Notes: generated by a model from the sequence alone, not told the origin. DNA of 48,460 nt from Actinomycetota bacterium (GCA_009701575.1 WLJX01000009.1:1-48460); one strand, 5' to 3'; shown: positions 36,243 to 46,637, counted from the stretch's first letter. A program made the numbers and translations.

Positions 36243-38498
36243 GTGGAAAATCTGGTCCATGTAACTGGTTCCAACCTGACCTACGTATATGTAGTTCTAG
36301 GCATTTCATTATTTGCCCTCGCTATTGCCTACGCGCTTCGCGCACAAGTATTAGCCGCGGATGAGGGAACCGAGAAGATGAAGGAGATCGCCGCTGCTGT
36401 ACAAGAAGGCGCAGCCGCATACCTTAACCGTCAGTTTAAGACGCTATCTTGGTTTGTAGGAATTGTTTTCTTCCTTCTCTTCGCACTTCCAGGAGAATTT
36501 GATATTCGACTCGGCCGATCAATCTTCTTCCTATTAGGTGCGCTGTTTTCAGCTGCAGTTGGATACAACGGAATGTGGCTCGCGGTTCGTGCCAACGTTC
36601 GTGTTGCAGAAGCTGCTCGTCAAAAATCTGCTGAGAATGCAGTCCGCATCGCATTCCGTACCGGCGGCGTTGTGGGTATGACAACAGTTGGTCTCGGGTT
36701 ACTTGGCGCTTCACTCGTAGTTGCGATTTATCGCGAGAATGCACCAGCAGTTCTTGAAGGATTTGGATTTGGCGCCGCAATGCTCGCGATGTTTATGCGC
36801 GTTGGTGGCGGAATCTTTACAAAGGCAGCAGATGTTGGCGCTGACCTTGTCGGAAAAGTTGAACAAGGTATTCCAGAAGATGATCCTCGCAACCCAGCAA
36901 CAATCGCAGATAACGTTGGAGATAACGTTGGTGATTGTGCGGGAATGGCTGCAGATTTATTTGAATCATATGCAGTAACACTTGTCGCAGCCTTAATTCT
37001 TGGTAAAGCCGGTTTCGGCGATGCTGGTTTAATCTTCCCACTAATAGTCCCTGCGATTGGAATTGTTACAGCGATAATCGGAATCTTTATTACTCGACTT
37101 CGCACAACAGATAAGTCAGCTATGCAGGCTATTAACCGGTCATTCTTCTTATCGGCAATAATTTCCGCGGTACTTGTTGCATTTGCAACTTATACCTACC
37201 TTCCTGCATCACTACAACAAATGTCTGGCCTATCAACTGAAGCCGCTGCTGTTGATGTTAATCCTCGCGTACTTGCTATCGGCGCAGTATTAATCGGAAT
37301 TATTTTGGCCGCTGCAATCCAGTTGCTAACAGGATTCTTTACAGAAGTTGGTCGACGTCCAGTAAATGATGTCGCTGCTTCATCTAAAACCGGCGCTGCA
37401 ACAGTAATTCTTGCTGGTATTTCAATCGGTTTTGAATCAGCCGTTTACTCTGCTCTGCTTATCGCAGCAGCAGTATTTGGGGCTTTCTTGCTCGGCGGCG
37501 GATCTGTTGTACTTTCACTATTCGCAGTATCACTAGCAGGAACAGGTTTGCTAACAACAGTTGGTGTAATTGTTGCAATGGATACCTTCGGACCTATCTC
37601 AGATAACGCCCAAGGAATTGCCGAAATGTCTGGCGATGTAAAGGGTGAAGGTGCTCAAATTCTTACCTCACTTGATGCGGTTGGAAATACAACAAAAGCA
37701 ATCACCAAAGGAATCGCAATCGCGACAGCAGTTCTTGCAGCAACAGCGCTCTTCGGTGCGTTTACTGATGCAATTAAGGAAGCGGCACATAAAGTTGTTG
37801 GCGATGGAGATCTAGCGCTTCAATACCAAGGAATTTTGGATGTAGCTGATCCACGTAACTTGGTAGGCCTAATCATCGGAGCAGCAGTTGTATTTATGTT
37901 CTCTGGTCTTGCAATCAATGCAGTTTCTCGCGCAGCTAGTGCAGTTGTTTATGAAGTTCGCGAGCAATTTAGATTGCACCCAGGAATTATGAAGGGTACC
38001 GAAAAACCAGAATACGGTCGCGTAGTTGATATTTGTACACGTGATTCATTGCGCGAACTTGTAACACCAGGATTGTTAGCCGTAATGGCACCAATCGCAG
38101 TTGGTTTTGGTTTAGGTGTTGGCGCGCTCGGCGCTTACCTTGCTGGTGCAATTGGTACCGGAACACTTATGGCGGTATTCCTTTCAAACTCAGGTGGTGC
38201 ATGGGATAACGCAAAGAAGATGGTTGAAGATGGAAATCACGGCGGTAAAGGCTCTGATGCTCACCACGCAACAATCGTCGGCGACACAGTTGGAGATCCA
38301 TTTAAAGACACAGCTGGTCCTGCAATTAACCCACTAATTAAAGTTATGAACTTAGTTGGATTACTTGTAACTCCAGCAATTGTAGAATTTGCACTAAATG
38401 GTCGCGGAGTTTATTCAGCGTCCATCGCAATTTTTGCAACACTGGTAATTGTTTTCGCCCTGATCCGCGGGCAACGTGGATCAACCAACATTATCTAA
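36243..38498 (+). CDS. hppA: Proton-pumping membrane pyrophosphatase
   Basis: The 751-residue protein has about sixteen membrane segments and couples pyrophosphate hydrolysis to proton export. The pyrophosphate site reads TKAADVGADLVGKVEQGIPE, followed by NPATIADNVGDNVGDCAGMA; the C-terminal site includes SDAHHATIVGDTVGDPFKDT. The switch motif is GNTTKA, with lysine where potassium-dependent forms have alanine, so a potassium-independent proton pump is predicted. The start is GTG at 36243 with TAGGAG ahead. It recovers energy from biosynthetic pyrophosphate. topA follows after 6 bases. Confidence 0.95.
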   Translation: MENLVHVTGSNLTYVYVVLGISLFALAIAYALRAQVLAADEGTEKMKEIAAAVQEGAAAYLNRQFKTLSWFVGIVFFLLFALPGEFDIRLGRSIFFLLGALFSAAVGYNGMWLAVRANVRVAEAARQKSAENAVRIAFRTGGVVGMTTVGLGLLGASLVVAIYRENAPAVLEGFGFGAAMLAMFMRVGGGIFTKAADVGADLVGKVEQGIPEDDPRNPATIADNVGDNVGDCAGMAADLFESYAVTLVAALILGKAGFGDAGLIFPLIVPAIGIVTAIIGIFITRLRTTDKSAMQAINRSFFLSAIISAVLVAFATYTYLPASLQQMSGLSTEAAAVDVNPRVLAIGAVLIGIILAAAIQLLTGFFTEVGRRPVNDVAASSKTGAATVILAGISIGFESAVYSALLIAAAVFGAFLLGGGSVVLSLFAVSLAGTGLLTTVGVIVAMDTFGPISDNAQGIAEMSGDVKGEGAQILTSLDAVGNTTKAITKGIAIATAVLAATALFGAFTDAIKEAAHKVVGDGDLALQYQGILDVADPRNLVGLIIGAAVVFMFSGLAINAVSRAASAVVYEVREQFRLHPGIMKGTEKPEYGRVVDICTRDSLRELVTPGLLAVMAPIAVGFGLGVGALGAYLAGAIGTGTLMAVFLSNSGGAWDNAKKMVEDGNHGGKGSDAHHATIVGDTVGDPFKDTAGPAINPLIKVMNLVGLLVTPAIVEFALNGRGVYSASIAIFATLVIVFALIRGQRGSTNII

Positions 38499-38504
38499 CT
38501 CAAG

Positions 38505-41264
38505 TTGGGCATAAAACTTGTAATCGTTGAGTCTCCCGCGAAGGCGCGCAAGATTGGCGGCTTCCTGGGAGATGATTACGTTGTTGAGGCATCTGTAGGG
38601 CATATTCGTGATCTGCCACAACGCGCAGCTGACATCCCAAAAGAGTTTAAGAAAATCGCCTGGGCAAAAGAGGGCGTCAACATTGAAGAGGGCTTCGAAC
38701 CGCTTTACGTAATTAATCCAGATAAGAAAGCGAAAGTTTCAGAGTTAAAAGCGCTAATGAAAGATGCCGATGAGTTAATTCTCGCAACTGACGAGGACCG
38801 CGAGGGCGAAGCAATTGCTTGGCACTTGATTGAAGTTCTACGTCCCAAAATTCCAATTCGCCGAATGGTATTTCACGAAATTACAAAAGATGCAATTCAA
38901 AAAGCAGCAAATGAAACTCGCGATTTAGATTATCGATTGGTTGATGCCCAGGAAACTAGAAGAGTTTTGGATCGACTTTTTGGTTATCGACTATCACCTG
39001 TTTTGTGGAAGAAGGTAATGCCACGAATTTCGGCGGGCCGAGTGCAATCAGTTGCAACAAGACTCATCGTGGAACGCGAACGCGAACGCATGGCCTTTAT
39101 CTCTTCAAAGTGGTGGGACTTAACCGCCCAATGTGACGCGGGATTTAATGCGCGCTTATTATCTTTAGATGGGAAACGTGTCGCTGCGACAAATGATTTT
39201 GATGCGAACGGTGGGCTAAAAGAGAAATCCGTTGCAAACATTCTCTTGCTAGACGAGGATGGAGCGAACGAGTTAGTACAAGGCCTTACGGGAAAATCTC
39301 TAACCGTAAAATCAACTGAAGAATCACCGCGCACTGAAAGACCTAAAGCGCCCTTTACAACTTCAACAATGCAACAAGATGCGGGATCGAGACTTGGTTG
39401 GGGCGCACAGTTAACAATGCGAGTTGCGCAACGGCTATATGAAAACGGATACATAACTTACATGCGTACAGATTCGGTAACGCTATCTCAAAGTGCGATT
39501 GAATCAGCACGAGCATCTGCGAAGTCGTTGTATGGCGCTGAATATATTCCGGCGACGCCAAGAATTTATGAAGGTAAATCTAAGAATGCACAGGAAGCAC
39601 ACGAAGCTATTCGTCCTGCGGGTGAAACTTTTCGAACACCAGGAGAATTAGCACCAGAACTATCACGCGATGAATTTGGTTTGTATGACTTAATTTGGAA
39701 GCGAACAATTGCTTCACAGATGTCTGATGCTAAAAAGATGCAGATGCGCGTTGATTTTGACGTTGAAACTAAAACTGGAAGTGCGGCAATTTTCCGAGCA
39801 AATGGTTCGGTCATAACATTCCCCGGCTTCTTGGCTGCGTATGAGGATATTGTTGAAGATAAAACTGGAGATGATGAAGGCGCTGATACCGATAAACGTT
39901 TACCGCCGATGGCTGTTGGCGATTCAATAAAAGTTTCAAATTACATTTGTGAAGGTCATGAAACCAAGCCTCCTGCTCGGTATACCGAACCGACTCTTGT
40001 TAAGAAGTTGGAAGAACTCGGAATTGGCCGCCCTTCAACTTTCGCATCAATTATGAGCACGATTCAAGATCGCGGTTATGTTTCGAAACGTGGGCGTGCA
40101 CTAGTACCAACATTTCTTGCTTTTTCTGTAACTGGTTTATTAGAACAACACTTTGGAAAATTAGTTGATTATGAATTTACCGCTTCAATGGAAGAAGATT
40201 TGGACCGCATTGCAAATGGTGAAGAAGATCGCATTGCCTGGTTAACAAAATTCTTTTTTGGTACTGATGGAAACCCAGGCCTAGAAGCACTTGCGGCTGA
40301 CCTTGGCGCTATTGATGCTCAACAAATTAACACTATGAAAATGGGCGAAGATATAGAAATTCGAGTGGGCCGCTTTGGTGCATATATTCAAAAAGGAGTT
40401 GGCGACGACCGCAAGTTTGCAAACATTCCAGAAACAATGGCACCTGATGAATTAACTTTAGAGATTGCAATTGAATTATTAGCTCAACCTTCTGGCGAAC
40501 GTGAGCTAGGAATTCATCCTGATAGTAATCTCCCACTTCTTGCAAAGTCTGGGCGTTTTGGACCTTACATAACTGAAGTTTTCCCAGAACCTGAAATGGT
40601 TGTCGATAAGAAAACTGGTGAACTAAAGAAACCACGTAAGAAGAAAGATGCGCCTAAACCAAAGACCGCATCTCTACTTTCAACGATGACACTAGATACG
40701 ATCACAATCGATGATGCACTTAAGTTGATGTCGTTACCAAGAACTCTCGGCGCTTATGAAGATATTCCGATAACAGTACAAAATGGTCGATATGGCCCAT
40801 ACATGACGCATGGAACAGATTCCAGAACGCTAACTTCAGAAGACCAATTATTTGATATTACTTTGGATGAAGCTATCGAACTTTATAAGCAACCAAAAGT
40901 CCGACGTCGCGGTGTAGCAAAACCTCCTCTTAAAGATCTTGGAATTGATCCCGCAAGCCAGAAACCAGTATTGGTAAAAGATGGAAGATTTGGAATTTAC
41001 ATAACTGATGGCGAAACAAATGCAACACTTCGAAGAGGCGATACGGTCGAATTCTTAACGTTAGAACGCGGATTGGAATTACTGGCTGGACGCAGAGCAT
41101 GGGAAGTAGAAAATGGCGGTGCAAGTCGAGTTAAGAAGAGCAGTAAGCGCGCTAAGAAGGCAGCTCCTTCGTTAACAAAGAACACAGTAAAAGCCACAGG
41201 TAAGGCTAAAACTAAGAAAAAAGCGGCTACAGGTAAGGGCAAAGCCGCAGCTCCTTCAGCATAA
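38505..41264 (+). CDS. topA: DNA topoisomerase I
   Basis: The 919-residue type IA enzyme relaxes negative supercoils. The TOPRIM start GIKLVIVESPAKARKIGGFL and TDEDREGEAIAWHL are clear; the active tyrosine is in GYITYMRTDSVTLSQ (about residue 320). C-terminal repeats with GRFGPYIT, GRYGPYMTHG and GRFGIYITDG replace zinc fingers, as in actinobacteria, and the end is a Lys- and Ala-rich tail. The start must be the TTG at 38505: a stop in frame lies 6 bases upstream and the fold begins at once. Confidence 0.95.
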   Translation: MGIKLVIVESPAKARKIGGFLGDDYVVEASVGHIRDLPQRAADIPKEFKKIAWAKEGVNIEEGFEPLYVINPDKKAKVSELKALMKDADELILATDEDREGEAIAWHLIEVLRPKIPIRRMVFHEITKDAIQKAANETRDLDYRLVDAQETRRVLDRLFGYRLSPVLWKKVMPRISAGRVQSVATRLIVERERERMAFISSKWWDLTAQCDAGFNARLLSLDGKRVAATNDFDANGGLKEKSVANILLLDEDGANELVQGLTGKSLTVKSTEESPRTERPKAPFTTSTMQQDAGSRLGWGAQLTMRVAQRLYENGYITYMRTDSVTLSQSAIESARASAKSLYGAEYIPATPRIYEGKSKNAQEAHEAIRPAGETFRTPGELAPELSRDEFGLYDLIWKRTIASQMSDAKKMQMRVDFDVETKTGSAAIFRANGSVITFPGFLAAYEDIVEDKTGDDEGADTDKRLPPMAVGDSIKVSNYICEGHETKPPARYTEPTLVKKLEELGIGRPSTFASIMSTIQDRGYVSKRGRALVPTFLAFSVTGLLEQHFGKLVDYEFTASMEEDLDRIANGEEDRIAWLTKFFFGTDGNPGLEALAADLGAIDAQQINTMKMGEDIEIRVGRFGAYIQKGVGDDRKFANIPETMAPDELTLEIAIELLAQPSGERELGIHPDSNLPLLAKSGRFGPYITEVFPEPEMVVDKKTGELKKPRKKKDAPKPKTASLLSTMTLDTITIDDALKLMSLPRTLGAYEDIPITVQNGRYGPYMTHGTDSRTLTSEDQLFDITLDEAIELYKQPKVRRRGVAKPPLKDLGIDPASQKPVLVKDGRFGIYITDGETNATLRRGDTVEFLTLERGLELLAGRRAWEVENGGASRVKKSSKRAKKAAPSLTKNTVKATGKAKTKKKAATGKGKAAAPSA

Positions 41265-41277
41265 GTATCCTTAGCCC

Positions 41278-43320
41278 ATGTCTAATTCACTTCCATTTCC
41301 TGGCGCACCTGCGGGATCCGAAAGTCGAAGCGTTTTAGCAATTCCGGCTTTTCGAAAGCTATGGAAATCAATGGCCTTCTCATCTTTTGGAGACTGGCTC
41401 GGCTTACTTGCTACAACAGCAATGGCACAGGAACTCTCAAATGGAGATTATTCCAAAGCAAACTTTGCGATTGCAGGTGTATTTATTGTTCGCCTTTTAC
41501 CCGCAGTATTTCTTGGACCAATCGCTGGTGTAATTGCAGATCGCTTTGATCGCAGAAGGCTAATGATTTTCTGTGACATCTTCCGTTTTGGTCTTTATTT
41601 ATCAATTCCAATCGTGGGTAATTATTTCTGGCTTTATACCGCAACAATTTTAGTGGAATGTTTTACGCTCTTCTGGTCGCCGGCTAAAGAAGCAACAGTT
41701 CCAAATATGGTTCCTAAGAATAAATTAGAGAGTGCAAACCAGGTTTCATTACTTGCAGCATATGGAACTGCGCCTATCGCAGCTATCGTCTTTGCACTAC
41801 TCGCATTGGTTTCCACTGCAATATCAAAATTATTGCCGCCCGAATTTTCATCTACCGCTGATATAGCGCTTTATATAGATGCAATCTCCTTCCTATATAC
41901 CGCATGGATTGTTTATCAACTTCGCGAAATTCCCAAAGGATCGGCAAGTAAAGCTGCTGTAAATGAAAATATTGGAAGGTCAATTTTCGAGGGCTTTAAG
42001 TATGTAAATAGCTCCAAAATTATTCGCGGTTTAATTTTTGGAATGCTTGGTGCATTTTTTGCGGCGGGCGCAGTTATCGGATTAGCAAGAACTTTCGTTG
42101 GCGACCTAAATGCCGGCGATGCCGCATATGGAATCCTGTTCGGTGCAGTTTTTGCTGGCCTTGCGCTCGGTATTTCACTTGGGCCAAAAGTCTTCGCGCA
42201 ATTTTCTCGGCGCCGAATTTTTGGAGCTGCGCTAACTATCTCTTCATTCTTTTTAATTCTCTTAGCGCTCATTACAAACCTAGTTCTTGCAATTTTTGTA
42301 ACCATCTTGCTTGGTGCTTTTGCAGGCGTATCTTGGGTTTCTGGATTCACAATGCTGGGATTAGAAGTAGCAGATGAGGTGCGTGGTCGGACATTTGCTT
42401 TCGTGCAATCTTTAATTCGGGTATCACTTGTATTAGTTCTCGCTATTTCACCGGTAATCGCTGCTGCAATTGGACGCCATACATTCAAGTTTGAGAATTT
42501 TGAAGTTACTTACAATGGTGCGGCATTTACTATGTTGGCCGCTGGAATTATCGGCGTGATCGTGGGAGTAATTTCTTATCGAACTATGCGCGATCGCCCA
42601 ACAGTTTCACTTTGGGCTGATGTACTTGCAGCAAGCAGAGGTGAACTTGGTGGCATAACAGATGTCGCGCACACTGGAACTTTTATCTCTTTTGAAGGTG
42701 GCGAAGGATCTGGTAAATCAACACAAACTGAGTTGTTAAAGGATTATCTAGAGTCAATCGGTGAGAAAGTTTTGTTAACTCGCGAGCCAGGTGGCACACC
42801 ACTTGGGAAAAAACTTCGCGAAATACTTCTGGATAATCAGACTGGAAATATTTCACCAAGGGCAGAAGCTCTTATGTATGCGGCTGACCGAGCAAATCAT
42901 GTTTATTCATTAATTCAACCTGCACTTGCCGCAGGCCAAGTTGTAATTACCGATCGCTATTTGGATTCATCTGTGGCATATCAAGGTGCGGGTCGTATTC
43001 TGCAACCAACTGAAGTCGCAAGAATTTCTAGATGGGCAACTGAAAATCTCTCTCCAATCTTGACAATCATTATGGATATTCCAGCCGAAACTGGTCTTTC
43101 TAGATTGCAATCCAGGGATCGATTAGAAGCAGAACCACTAGCTTTTCATGAGCGAATCCGCCAAGAATATTTGAACATCGCTAAGTCAGACCCTGAGCGA
43201 TATTTTGTAGTTGACGCGACACAATCAAAAGAGGCGATTCATGAAGAAATTGTGGAGCGGGTTTCAAAACTACCGCTATTAGTCATTAACCAAAGCGCAA
43301 AAAAGCGTTTTAGAAAATAA
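41278..43320 (+). CDS. tmk: MFS transporter fused to thymidylate kinase
   Basis: One frame of 680 residues holds two proteins. Residues 15-440 are an MFS_3-type membrane domain, with GPIAGVIADRFDRRRLMIF and about twelve segments. Residues 463-680 are a complete thymidylate kinase: P-loop SFEGGEGSGKSTQTELL, the DRY motif ITDRYLDSSVAYQGAG and the lid SRLQSRDRLEAE. The kinase makes dTDP for DNA synthesis. Fused forms occur in other actinobacteria such as Streptomyces. No internal start with a good ribosome binding site is evident at the junction. holB follows, as is usual for tmk. Confidence 0.93.
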   Translation: MSNSLPFPGAPAGSESRSVLAIPAFRKLWKSMAFSSFGDWLGLLATTAMAQELSNGDYSKANFAIAGVFIVRLLPAVFLGPIAGVIADRFDRRRLMIFCDIFRFGLYLSIPIVGNYFWLYTATILVECFTLFWSPAKEATVPNMVPKNKLESANQVSLLAAYGTAPIAAIVFALLALVSTAISKLLPPEFSSTADIALYIDAISFLYTAWIVYQLREIPKGSASKAAVNENIGRSIFEGFKYVNSSKIIRGLIFGMLGAFFAAGAVIGLARTFVGDLNAGDAAYGILFGAVFAGLALGISLGPKVFAQFSRRRIFGAALTISSFFLILLALITNLVLAIFVTILLGAFAGVSWVSGFTMLGLEVADEVRGRTFAFVQSLIRVSLVLVLAISPVIAAAIGRHTFKFENFEVTYNGAAFTMLAAGIIGVIVGVISYRTMRDRPTVSLWADVLAASRGELGGITDVAHTGTFISFEGGEGSGKSTQTELLKDYLESIGEKVLLTREPGGTPLGKKLREILLDNQTGNISPRAEALMYAADRANHVYSLIQPALAAGQVVITDRYLDSSVAYQGAGRILQPTEVARISRWATENLSPILTIIMDIPAETGLSRLQSRDRLEAEPLAFHERIRQEYLNIAKSDPERYFVVDATQSKEAIHEEIVERVSKLPLLVINQSAKKRFRK

Positions 43321-43332
43321 CATACGAATCCA

Positions 43333-44475
43333 ATGTCAGTCTTCGATCTTCTAATTGACCAAGAACATGTGGTTTCGATACTGCATGACGCGGTAAAGGC
43401 ATCCGCTGATGGTGAGGATCAATCACAAGAGATGACACACGCTTGGTTATTTACCGGGCCTCCAGGATCTGGCCGAAGCAATGCCGCACTTGCATTTGCC
43501 GCCGCACTCGTTTGCAAGTCCGGTGGTTGCAATGAATGTGTTGACTGCAAGACTTCACTAATCGGAAGCCATGCAGATGTTGAATTGATTAAAACCGAAG
43601 GCCTTTCTATCAAGATTGATGAGGTCAGAGAGTTGATTACCAGAGCATCTTGGAGCCCGTCAGTTGGAAATTACCGCGTTGTTGTAATTGAGGATGCGGA
43701 TCGGCTAACTGAATCTGCCGCGAATGCACTTCTGAAAGCAATTGAAGAGCCAGGGCTTCGGACGGTTTGGTTGCTCTGTGCACCTAGTGCAACTGATGTA
43801 CTCCCAACCATTCGCTCTCGAACTCGCGGATTAGTTTTAAGAACACCCTCAACATCAGCGGTGGCAGCGCTTTTAGAGAGAGAAAAAGTTTCTCCTGCGA
43901 TGGCTGATTTCGCAGCACGAGCTTCACAAGGACATATTGGCCGCGCACGATTTTTAGCTAAGAGTGAAGATGCGCGATTTCGTCGCGAAGCGATTCTTAA
44001 GATTTCACTATTAATAACTGATGTGGCATCTGCATTTAAAGCTGCGCAAGTATTGGTTGAGGCCGCAAAGGCTGAAGCTGAAGAAGAAGCGGAGCGGCGT
44101 GATAGCGCAGAGCTAACTTCACTTAAAGAAGCGTGGGGACAACAAGGTTCAAAGTTAACACAGGGCGGGTCTAAGGCAGTCAAAGAGTTAGAGAAGGAAC
44201 AAAAATCACGGACCACAAGAATGGTGCGAGATTATTTAGACCGAGCCTTGCTCGATATCGCAACGTTGTTTCGTGATGTTCTTTTGGTGCAATCTAATTC
44301 CATCGATTCCATAATTAATACAGATCTAATATCAGAGATAAATAAAATCGCAACAAATAGCACACCAGAATCAACGTTAAGAAAATTAGAAGCCATAATG
44401 ACATCACGAACAAATCTTGCGCATAACGCTGCGCCACTTCTGACCATTGAAGCACTAATGGTCAATTTGAAATAA
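43333..44475 (+). CDS. holB: DNA polymerase III delta-prime subunit
   Basis: The 380-residue clamp-loader subunit has an AAA+ fold. The P-loop reads FTGPPGSGRSNAAL with arginine in place of the usual lysine, consistent with the non-ATPase delta-prime role. A zinc module with four cysteines is visible in CKSGGCNECVDCKTS, and EDADRLTESAANALLKAIEE is the Walker B and SRC-adjacent region. It follows tmk and precedes the peptidase gene by a 1-base overlap. Confidence 0.92.
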   Translation: MSVFDLLIDQEHVVSILHDAVKASADGEDQSQEMTHAWLFTGPPGSGRSNAALAFAAALVCKSGGCNECVDCKTSLIGSHADVELIKTEGLSIKIDEVRELITRASWSPSVGNYRVVVIEDADRLTESAANALLKAIEEPGLRTVWLLCAPSATDVLPTIRSRTRGLVLRTPSTSAVAALLEREKVSPAMADFAARASQGHIGRARFLAKSEDARFRREAILKISLLITDVASAFKAAQVLVEAAKAEAEEEAERRDSAELTSLKEAWGQQGSKLTQGGSKAVKELEKEQKSRTTRMVRDYLDRALLDIATLFRDVLLVQSNSIDSIINTDLISEINKIATNSTPESTLRKLEAIMTSRTNLAHNAAPLLTIEALMVNLK

Positions 44476-45950
44476 TGTCCCGCAAAAATATCTTCTTAAG
44501 CTTTTTATTAGTTGCAGCTATTGCTATTAGCTCTCTTTCCTATTTGAAATTCACAGGAGACAAGAGCTGGACGCTGGACAAATTCAACTCTCAAAGACTC
44601 GATTGGAAAGATTGTTATGGTGGCTTTGAATGTTCTTCCTTCAAAGTTCCGGTTGATTACGAGAAAATATCTAATGAAACTTTTACGCTAAAAGTTCTTC
44701 GCCATAGCGCTTCAGATAAACAAAAAAGATTAGGTGCAATATTTGTTAATCCAGGTGGCCCTGGTGGATCGGCAACAGATTATGCATATAACGCCGAATC
44801 AATAGTGTCATCTGAAATCAGCAGTAGATTCGACATTATTGGCTTCGATCCGCGAGGAATCAACAGTTCAGAACCAATTCGTTGCCTTACGAATCGCGAA
44901 GAAGATGAATTTCTAAGCGCTGATGCAAGCGGTGGCGATCCTAAAAAAATAAGGGAATTAATAAGGATTTCCAGGGCTTTTGCCGCTAAATGTGAAAAGG
45001 CGGCTGGTTCTAAACTTGGTCACTACAGCACCTTGGAAGCTGCGAAAGATATGGAAGTACTCCGCAATTTGCTTAAAGAGAAAAATCTAAATTACTTAGG
45101 CAAGTCCTATGGAACATACCTAGGAACGCTATATGCAGCGCTCTATCCGCAATCAGTTGGCCGAATGGTCTTGGATGGGGCAGTAGCACCAAATATTACC
45201 CTTCGAGAACAAGAGCTAGCGCAGGCATTTGGTTTTGATAAAGCTCTGGATAATTATTTAAGTTCACAAGATAAATTCAAAATGAAAGATGTAACAAAAT
45301 TAATAGAACGCGCCTCTTCGAAACCTTTGAAGAGCGAGAGCGGCCGATTAGCAACAGAATCCCTAGTCATTACAGCAATTGCTCAATCTTTGTACGATTC
45401 TAAAAGCGGTTGGAATGAGTTAACAAAGGCTTTAGAGCTCGCACTAGAAAAGCGTAACCCAGCAGGAATTCTTGAGTTAGCTGATAGATACAATAATCGC
45501 GATTCTTCTGGAAGTTATTACAGTAACCAGAATGATATTTCGATAATGATTACCTGTCTGGATTGGCGAGAAAAACGAACAGTAAATCAAATGGCTTCCG
45601 AGCAAGCAATATTTAAAAGCAAATCTTCAGTATTTGGTCCGTACTTAAGTTTCGCCGGTCTTCCGTGTAAGTATTGGAAAGCTAATCCAAAGTTATTGAA
45701 ATTTGATTTAAGTAAAATTGATACAAAACCGATATTAGTAATTGGTGTAACACAAGATCCAGCAACCCCTTATAAATGGGCTCAGGTACTTTCAAAGTCT
45801 TTTCGTAATGCAGAGTTATTGACCTTGAAGGGCGAGGGTCATACCGGCCACAACCGAGGCAATAAATGTGTCGATTCGGCAGTGGATACCTACTTTTTAA
45901 CTGGAAAAATTCCTTCAAAGGGCCTGATTTGTGCCCAAAGTGGTAATTAG
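44475..45950 (+). CDS. Exported alpha/beta hydrolase, S33-type peptidase
   Basis: The 491-residue protein has an N-terminal hydrophobic signal or anchor (residues 5-26) and an alpha/beta-hydrolase fold. Visible are the oxyanion region NPGGPGGSATDYAYN, DPRGINSSEPIRC, the nucleophile Ser211 in LGKSYGTYLGTLYA, the late acid in GVTQDPATPYKWA and the histidine in GEGHTGHNRG. The layout fits tripeptidyl-aminopeptidases (TAP-like C-terminal domain). A similar gene follows holB in Streptomyces. It probably acts outside the membrane on peptides. Confidence 0.87.
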   Translation: MSRKNIFLSFLLVAAIAISSLSYLKFTGDKSWTLDKFNSQRLDWKDCYGGFECSSFKVPVDYEKISNETFTLKVLRHSASDKQKRLGAIFVNPGGPGGSATDYAYNAESIVSSEISSRFDIIGFDPRGINSSEPIRCLTNREEDEFLSADASGGDPKKIRELIRISRAFAAKCEKAAGSKLGHYSTLEAAKDMEVLRNLLKEKNLNYLGKSYGTYLGTLYAALYPQSVGRMVLDGAVAPNITLREQELAQAFGFDKALDNYLSSQDKFKMKDVTKLIERASSKPLKSESGRLATESLVITAIAQSLYDSKSGWNELTKALELALEKRNPAGILELADRYNNRDSSGSYYSNQNDISIMITCLDWREKRTVNQMASEQAIFKSKSSVFGPYLSFAGLPCKYWKANPKLLKFDLSKIDTKPILVIGVTQDPATPYKWAQVLSKSFRNAELLTLKGEGHTGHNRGNKCVDSAVDTYFLTGKIPSKGLICAQSGN

Positions 45951-45979
45951 CACCATTTGTTATACGGCATTATTTCCCC

Positions 45980-46627
45980 ATGCGCTTAGACCACGTTTCA
46001 TATGTAACGTCACATGACCAACTGGCCGACACGGTTCAACGACTTGGCTCACGCCTTGGAAGTGCCTTTGTTGATGGCGGAGTACATCCAAGATTTGGTA
46101 CGCGAAATTTTACCTTGCCGCTACAAAATGGTCATTACCTTGAAGTTGTTTGCCCACTAGATCATCCAGCCGCAGATTCATCACCATTTGGTAAAGCAGT
46201 TTCAAAGCGCGCAGCTGAAGGTGGCGGTTGGTTAACTTGGGTTCTTGCGAGTGATGATATTTCACCAATTGAAACTCGACTTGGTCGCCCAGCAGTTGAA
46301 GGCCATCGCACAAAGCCAGATGGAAAAGATTTATCTTGGAAGCAAATCGGAATTCTTGAACTACTTACTGACAAGCAACTTCCATTCTTTATTCAGTGGT
46401 TAACTCTTGAACATCCATCAACAGATGGCAAAGCGATCTCAAAGATTGTAAAAGTTGAAATTGCTGGCGATGAAAAGACAATCTCTGAATGGATTGGTTC
46501 CGATTTAGAAAAGGCAATCGGAAACGATATTGAAGTTGAATGGGTAGATGCATCAAGCAATGATGGCGATTCTGGAATCGTGGCAGTACACCTACAAACT
46601 CCAACTGGAGTAATCCGACTAGATTGA
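45980..46627 (+). CDS. VOC-superfamily (glyoxalase-like) protein
   Basis: The 215-residue protein starts with RLDHVSYVTSHDQLADTVQR, a typical glyoxalase-like beta-alpha-beta start with a possible metal histidine, and has FTLPLQNGHYLEVVCPLDHP and a second half-domain near 95-150. It resembles the Glyoxalase_3 type. The reaction is unknown. The start lies 29 bases after the peptidase gene, with no strong ribosome binding site but a CATTAT hexamer 6 bases ahead. Confidence 0.75.
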   Translation: MRLDHVSYVTSHDQLADTVQRLGSRLGSAFVDGGVHPRFGTRNFTLPLQNGHYLEVVCPLDHPAADSSPFGKAVSKRAAEGGGWLTWVLASDDISPIETRLGRPAVEGHRTKPDGKDLSWKQIGILELLTDKQLPFFIQWLTLEHPSTDGKAISKIVKVEIAGDEKTISEWIGSDLEKAIGNDIEVEWVDASSNDGDSGIVAVHLQTPTGVIRLD

Positions 46628-46637
46628 GAGGTTGGTT

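Noticed and set aside
41916..42488. Open frame of 190 codons antisense to the MFS-kinase fusion
   Set aside because: It is rich in Ala, Pro, Lys and Thr as expected from the reverse of membrane-segment codons and shows no known domain.
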